From positions 1 through 36,547 of the forward strand of contig OMZX01000012.1 in the NCBI GenBank assembly GCA_900315665.1: DNA of 36,547 bases, given 5' to 3'. The position numbers and the translations under genes were made by a program. Numbering within the stretch: the first letter of the stretch is position 1; every line of letters begins with the position of its first letter. Shown here in pieces: positions 33,957 to 36,547 of the stretch. Under the pieces are notes generated by a model, which was given only the letters and a program-made list of their open reading frames with translations, was not told the origin of the DNA and ran no database searches. The stretch is from an uncultured Eubacteriales bacterium (lineage in GTDB: Bacteria; Bacillota; Clostridia; Lachnospirales; Lachnospiraceae).

Positions 33957-35132
33957 ATGTCTAGTTATAGTGTAGATTTTCTACAGCTATATAATGAAAT
34001 TAATATTACGTGCATCGTTTTCCTAATTATTGTGTTCATTCGGAGCGGTCAGGAGCTTCCGAAGTCACGGGATCAGCGGTTGCTTCGGCAGGCGCTCATG
34101 AGTTCTGTACTGCTCACCGCTTCCGATATGATCTGGTTCAATGCTGATCAATCCTGGTTCTGGCCCGTCCCGGTTCTCATGGTTCTGAAGATCATCTACT
34201 TTTTATCTTCCTCCTTCATGGCCTATTGCTGGTTCATTTTGTTTGAAAGCTATCGCGGATCCAAGCTATGGAACAAAAAACTCTATGTCGGTCTCGCAGC
34301 CATCCCGATGCTGATTCACTTTGTACTGCTTCTCCTCAATGTTAAATACGGTTTCCTGTTCTATTATGACGGGCCTGTTTATCTGAGAGCGCGGTACTTC
34401 CTGTTCCAATACCTATTGATCTATCCTGAGGCACTGATGACCTGCTTTATCTCCTTTGTGAAGGCCTGTCAGCCGAAGAATTACACGAAGCATGAGCGCT
34501 ATATGTTTATCGCGACCTTCCCGATTGCGCCAGCGATTTGCGGAATTCTGCAGCTTTTCTATTGGCGGCTGCCGGTTCTCTGCGCCGGTACTGCGATATC
34601 CGCGCTCATCTTCTACATGAATATGCTTCGGTCTCTCATCTCGCGTGATCCTCTGACTGGTCTTAACAACCGCCGTTCACTTCTTCGTGATCTTGATGGC
34701 ATCGTACGGGAGCATGGCAATGACGGCACCGTGACGCTCTGCATGATTGATCTTGATCATTTCAAATCCATCAATGACCGCTATGGTCATCTCGAGGGTG
34801 ATCAGGCACTTCTGATTCTCACAGAAGCGCTGAAGGAAACCGCGAAGCCCTATCAGAAACGCCCCATCATCGGACGTTTCGGCGGTGATGAATTTATCGT
34901 CGTGCTCGACCAGGCGACGCCCGAGCAGGTACAGTCCTTCCGCATCACACTTAGCGATCAGCTTCTGGTGCTATCAAAGGACCGGAACAAGCCATACGTC
35001 GTCGAAGCCAGCATTGGCACCTCAGTAAATAAAGGCTTTAAGGACATCCCCGCCTGGATCCAGTCCGCCGATGATGCTATGTATGCCGAGAAGCTCCGCC
35101 ACCACAGCACCCGCAGCATAAAACGCGCCTGA
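33957..35132 (+). CDS. Membrane-bound GGDEF diguanylate cyclase
   Basis: 391 residues. The N-terminal 225 residues contain about seven hydrophobic helices (starting INITCIVFLIIVFI, then LMSSVLLTASDMIWF and LMVLKIIYFLSSSFMAYCWFILF), a possible sensor. The GGDEF domain follows: RDPLTGLNNRRSLLRDL, LCMIDLDHFKSINDRYGHLEGDQAL, IGRFGGDEFIVVL (intact GGDEF) and EASIGTSVNKG. It should make cyclic di-GMP from two GTP. The RxxD inhibitory site normally five residues before GGDEF is not present, so product feedback there is unlikely. AAGGAG lies six bases before the ATG. It is the only c-di-GMP gene in the window, and a terminator follows. Confidence 0.93.
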   Translation: MSSYSVDFLQLYNEINITCIVFLIIVFIRSGQELPKSRDQRLLRQALMSSVLLTASDMIWFNADQSWFWPVPVLMVLKIIYFLSSSFMAYCWFILFESYRGSKLWNKKLYVGLAAIPMLIHFVLLLLNVKYGFLFYYDGPVYLRARYFLFQYLLIYPEALMTCFISFVKACQPKNYTKHERYMFIATFPIAPAICGILQLFYWRLPVLCAGTAISALIFYMNMLRSLISRDPLTGLNNRRSLLRDLDGIVREHGNDGTVTLCMIDLDHFKSINDRYGHLEGDQALLILTEALKETAKPYQKRPIIGRFGGDEFIVVLDQATPEQVQSFRITLSDQLLVLSKDRNKPYVVEASIGTSVNKGFKDIPAWIQSADDAMYAEKLRHHSTRSIKRA

Positions 35133-35170
35133 AGCTGACACCGGGGACGGTTCTATCTGTCAGCTTTTAT
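35133..35170 (+). terminator. Rho-independent terminator of the diguanylate cyclase gene
   Basis: AGCTGACA (35133-35140) pairs with TGTCAGCT (35158-35165), followed by TTTATTTTTG. It starts right after the stop codon. Confidence 0.8.
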
Positions 35171-35227
35171 TTTTGTAAGTTTTTACATCTTTTTACTATT
35201 TTTGTAACTTTTTACATTTCTTTACAT
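35170..35227. repeat. Two tandem 29-bp AT-rich repeats
   Basis: TTTTTGTAAGTTTTTACATC (first 20 bases, from 35170) is repeated with three substitutions from 35199; the period is 29 bases. Each copy carries GTAA and TTAC half sites around a T run. Its function is unknown. Confidence 0.6.
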
Positions 35228-35230
35228 TTT

Positions 35231-35273
35231 AAAATGATGCAGGACATCCGATCTGAGTGTCCTGCATCATTTT
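35231..35273 (-). terminator. 16-bp hairpin at the end of the small-protein operon
   Basis: AAAATGATGCAGGACA (35231-35246) pairs perfectly with 35258-35273. The stem overlaps the stop codon of the minus-strand gene. The A and T ends make it a possible bidirectional terminator. Confidence 0.75.
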
Positions 35274-35544
35274 ACATATCGCCAGTCTTCTTTAATTCAC
35301 CTTTATACAAATCCTCAACATAAGTTGGACCATTTTTCCAGCATTCACTCTCTTCATCATAGAGAAGCTTTCCAGTATTTGAACATATAAAATTCGTCAA
35401 CACTTTATCTGAATCCTCCTCGAATTCTGAAGCCAAATCATCTACCACCATTGATATAATCGCATCTATTGCGAAATCCTTCTGTTCCTTTGTAACGGAT
35501 TCCTTTACAGTCAACTTAGCAATTACATCAGTCAACTTCTGCAT
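35272..35544 (-). CDS. Small protein of unknown function, partner of the DUF3791 gene
   Basis: 90 residues from the ATG at 35544, nine bases after a GGGGG-type binding site; a second ATG at 35550 is closer to it. The N-terminal half is helical (MQKLTDVIAKLTVKESVTKEQKDFAIDAIISMVVDDLASEF). The C-terminal part reads FICSNTGKLLYDEESECWKNGPTYVEDLYKGELK. I do not recognise a named family. It overlaps the DUF3791 gene by 17 bases, so the two are co-translated. They may be a two-gene toxin-antitoxin or phage-defence-like unit, but this is only context. Confidence 0.65.
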   Translation of the reverse strand: MQKLTDVIAKLTVKESVTKEQKDFAIDAIISMVVDDLASEFEEDSDKVLTNFICSNTGKLLYDEESECWKNGPTYVEDLYKGELKKTGDM

Positions 35545-35761
35545 GAACATCAACCCCCTTATGGCTTAGAACCTGCTTGATTTCTTCAAAAATGGCTTCG
35601 TCGCCTTCAGTATGGAACATGCCATAGCAATCCCTTATAAGTTCCAATATGCCATATTTTCCAAAAATTGTACTAGCCTTTTGAACCGTTATATTCCATT
35701 GATCCGTAGCCAACCGCATCAACCTTGCCTGCATAAAAATGATTTCTTCGCTTTTACTCAT
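35528..35761 (-). CDS. DUF3791 family protein
   Basis: 77 residues. It has the family pattern of short helices ending FGKYGILELIRDCYGMFHTEGDEAIFEEIKQVL, like DUF3791 proteins (typically L...YI.D.Y...H.E....A..DI). The function is unknown; genes of this family are common in accessory regions of Clostridia beside toxin-like genes. A GGAG lies about 12 bases before the ATG at 35761, which is long, so the start is somewhat uncertain. It overlaps the next gene and lies 129 bases beyond yoeB on the same strand. Confidence 0.7.
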   Translation of the reverse strand: MSKSEEIIFMQARLMRLATDQWNITVQKASTIFGKYGILELIRDCYGMFHTEGDEAIFEEIKQVLSHKGVDVHAEVD

Positions 35762-35890
35762 ACTTTTACTTGTCTCCAGTCAGTAGCATTACTGAAAATG
35801 ATTTGTACATATAAACTGAAAATTTCTATAAAGCTTCTACGCCTTTATTTTTTCAACATTTGATTTCGCCCGATATCAACAGCTAATATC

Positions 35891-36160
35891 TTATGTATCT
35901 GAATAATGCTGACGGCATGCAATAATACTGACAACTTCTCCATCGATACGATAAACCAACCGATCCTTTTCATTGATACGCCTGGACCAGAAACCCGCCA
36001 GGTCTCCCGATAAACGCTCCGGTTTTCCGAGACCTTCATTACCATTCCTGCAGATATCCTCAATCAATGTATTAATCTTCCGCAGTGTCCTTCTGTCCTC
36101 CGTCTGCCAGTAAACATAATCCGCCCAGCCATTATCCGTAAACTGTTTAATCATCAGCAT
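35891..36160 (-). CDS. yoeB: YoeB-type mRNA interferase toxin (RelE superfamily)
   Basis: 89 residues. The YoeB pattern is clear: FTDNGWADYVYWQTEDRRTLRKINTLIEDICRNG, GLGKPERLSGDLAGFWSRRINEKDRLVYRI and the C-terminal CRQHYSD with the catalytic His. YoeB cleaves mRNA in the ribosomal A site when free of its antitoxin. Two starts are possible, ATG at 36160 and ATG at 36154 (MIKQFTDNGW, more like homologues). Both overlap the yefM end, so translation is coupled. Confidence 0.95.
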   Translation of the reverse strand: MLMIKQFTDNGWADYVYWQTEDRRTLRKINTLIEDICRNGNEGLGKPERLSGDLAGFWSRRINEKDRLVYRIDGEVVSIIACRQHYSDT

Positions 36161-36407
36161 CTACCAACTCGTGCTCATGCACATGCCCTCGTTCAAGCTG
36201 TCTTTTTGATTCCATCAGCCAGTCATAATTCGCTTTATTACCCATCAGATGCACATTTTCCAGAAGATTGTTATAAACCTCCTCGGAAATCATGACAACA
36301 TTCTTATTTTCCTTCCGCGTAATAATGATCGAATCATAATTATCCGTACATTCATCCATATAAGCCTTCATATGATCACGAAAAAGAGTGTAATTTATCG
36401 CTGTCAA
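36147..36407 (-). CDS. yefM: YefM-type antitoxin (Phd/YefM family)
   Basis: 86 residues from the TTG at 36407, which gives the family N-terminus MTAINYTLFRDHMKAYMDEC and lies eight bases after GGAGG. An in-frame GTG at 36416 overlaps the binding site and is unlikely. The body is typical: DSIIITRKENKNVVMISEEVYNNLLENVHLM is the DNA-binding, dimerising part, and the C-terminus MESKRQLERGHVHEHELVDADD wraps and inhibits YoeB. It represses its own operon together with the toxin. Confidence 0.94.
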   Translation of the reverse strand: MTAINYTLFRDHMKAYMDECTDNYDSIIITRKENKNVVMISEEVYNNLLENVHLMGNKANYDWLMESKRQLERGHVHEHELVDADD

Positions 36408-36450
36408 TGCTTCCACCTCCGTTTCTCATTCAACTTTAATCACATCAAAA

Positions 36451-36479
36451 AGTATAACGTACAGAATTACGTACGTCAA
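36451..36479 (-). promoter_or_regulatory. yefM-yoeB promoter with an embedded operator palindrome
   Basis: On the minus strand TTGACG (36479-36474) and TATACT (36456-36451) are 17 bases apart, each one mismatch from consensus. The spacer holds a perfect inverted repeat ACGTAC (36457-36462)/GTACGT (36471-36476), placed where a YefM-YoeB complex would block RNA polymerase. Confidence 0.8.
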
Positions 36480-36547
36480 TGGATATGAGCAATAAGCCAA
36501 TAGCTTCATAAAATTAATAAAAACTTTATTTCGCCTGGTACCTGTGT

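Overview
The window looks like chromosomal DNA of a Bacillota (Firmicutes), class Clostridia, most likely the Lachnospiraceae. The evidence is the set of clostridial families (DUF4364, DUF5716/DUF5717-like proteins, CarD, SerC-SerA-DUF1015), strong AGGAGG-type ribosome binding sites, and sigma-A-like promoters. Most of it is core genome. I see no prophage, integrase, insertion sequence or CRISPR array. The accessory material is the set of structured repeats and a toxin-antitoxin cluster at the right end.

Left part, mostly on the minus strand. A YfhO-type membrane protein runs off the left edge (1-2498). It follows a GtrA flippase-like gene and a CarD-type RNA polymerase regulator. Next come rlmH (23S rRNA methyltransferase), valS, and a tightly coupled three-gene block (7252-11962) of unknown function: an Hsp70-like pseudo-ATPase, a very large repeat protein, and a TPR protein. 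A DUF4364 winged-helix gene is divergent from this block. Then come a class I aminotransferase, a TPR lipoprotein, dut, and scpB-scpA (condensin partners of SMC). A small XRE regulator on the plus strand and ftsH follow.

Middle part. DUF1015-serA-serC form a serine biosynthesis operon read leftwards, divergent from uvrB. uvrB converges on tRNA-Arg(CCG). An RpiR/SIS regulator is broken by a deletion and frameshift. luxS, a small secreted protein, a secreted DUF5722-like glycosidase-fold protein, tyrS and a type I DAHP synthase (aroF-type) are all on the minus strand.

Right end. A membrane diguanylate cyclase is on the plus strand. It is followed by a minus-strand accessory cluster: a small unknown protein, a DUF3791 protein, and a YefM-YoeB toxin-antitoxin pair with a textbook operator inside its promoter.

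The most unusual signal is non-coding. Three very long inverted repeats fill intergenic gaps at 12630-13013, 27477-27753 and 33495-33848, with arms of 53 (perfect), 52 (two G-T wobbles) and 32 (perfect) bases. Two of them share a homologous interior, yet their outer arms have different sequences that each remain self-complementary. A separate module of about 80-130 bases occurs three times (12779-12876, 26230-26360, 33599-33680), twice nested inside a long inverted repeat. Its stems vary by compensatory changes while its unpaired motifs are conserved, as expected of a structured RNA or a palindromic mobile repeat.
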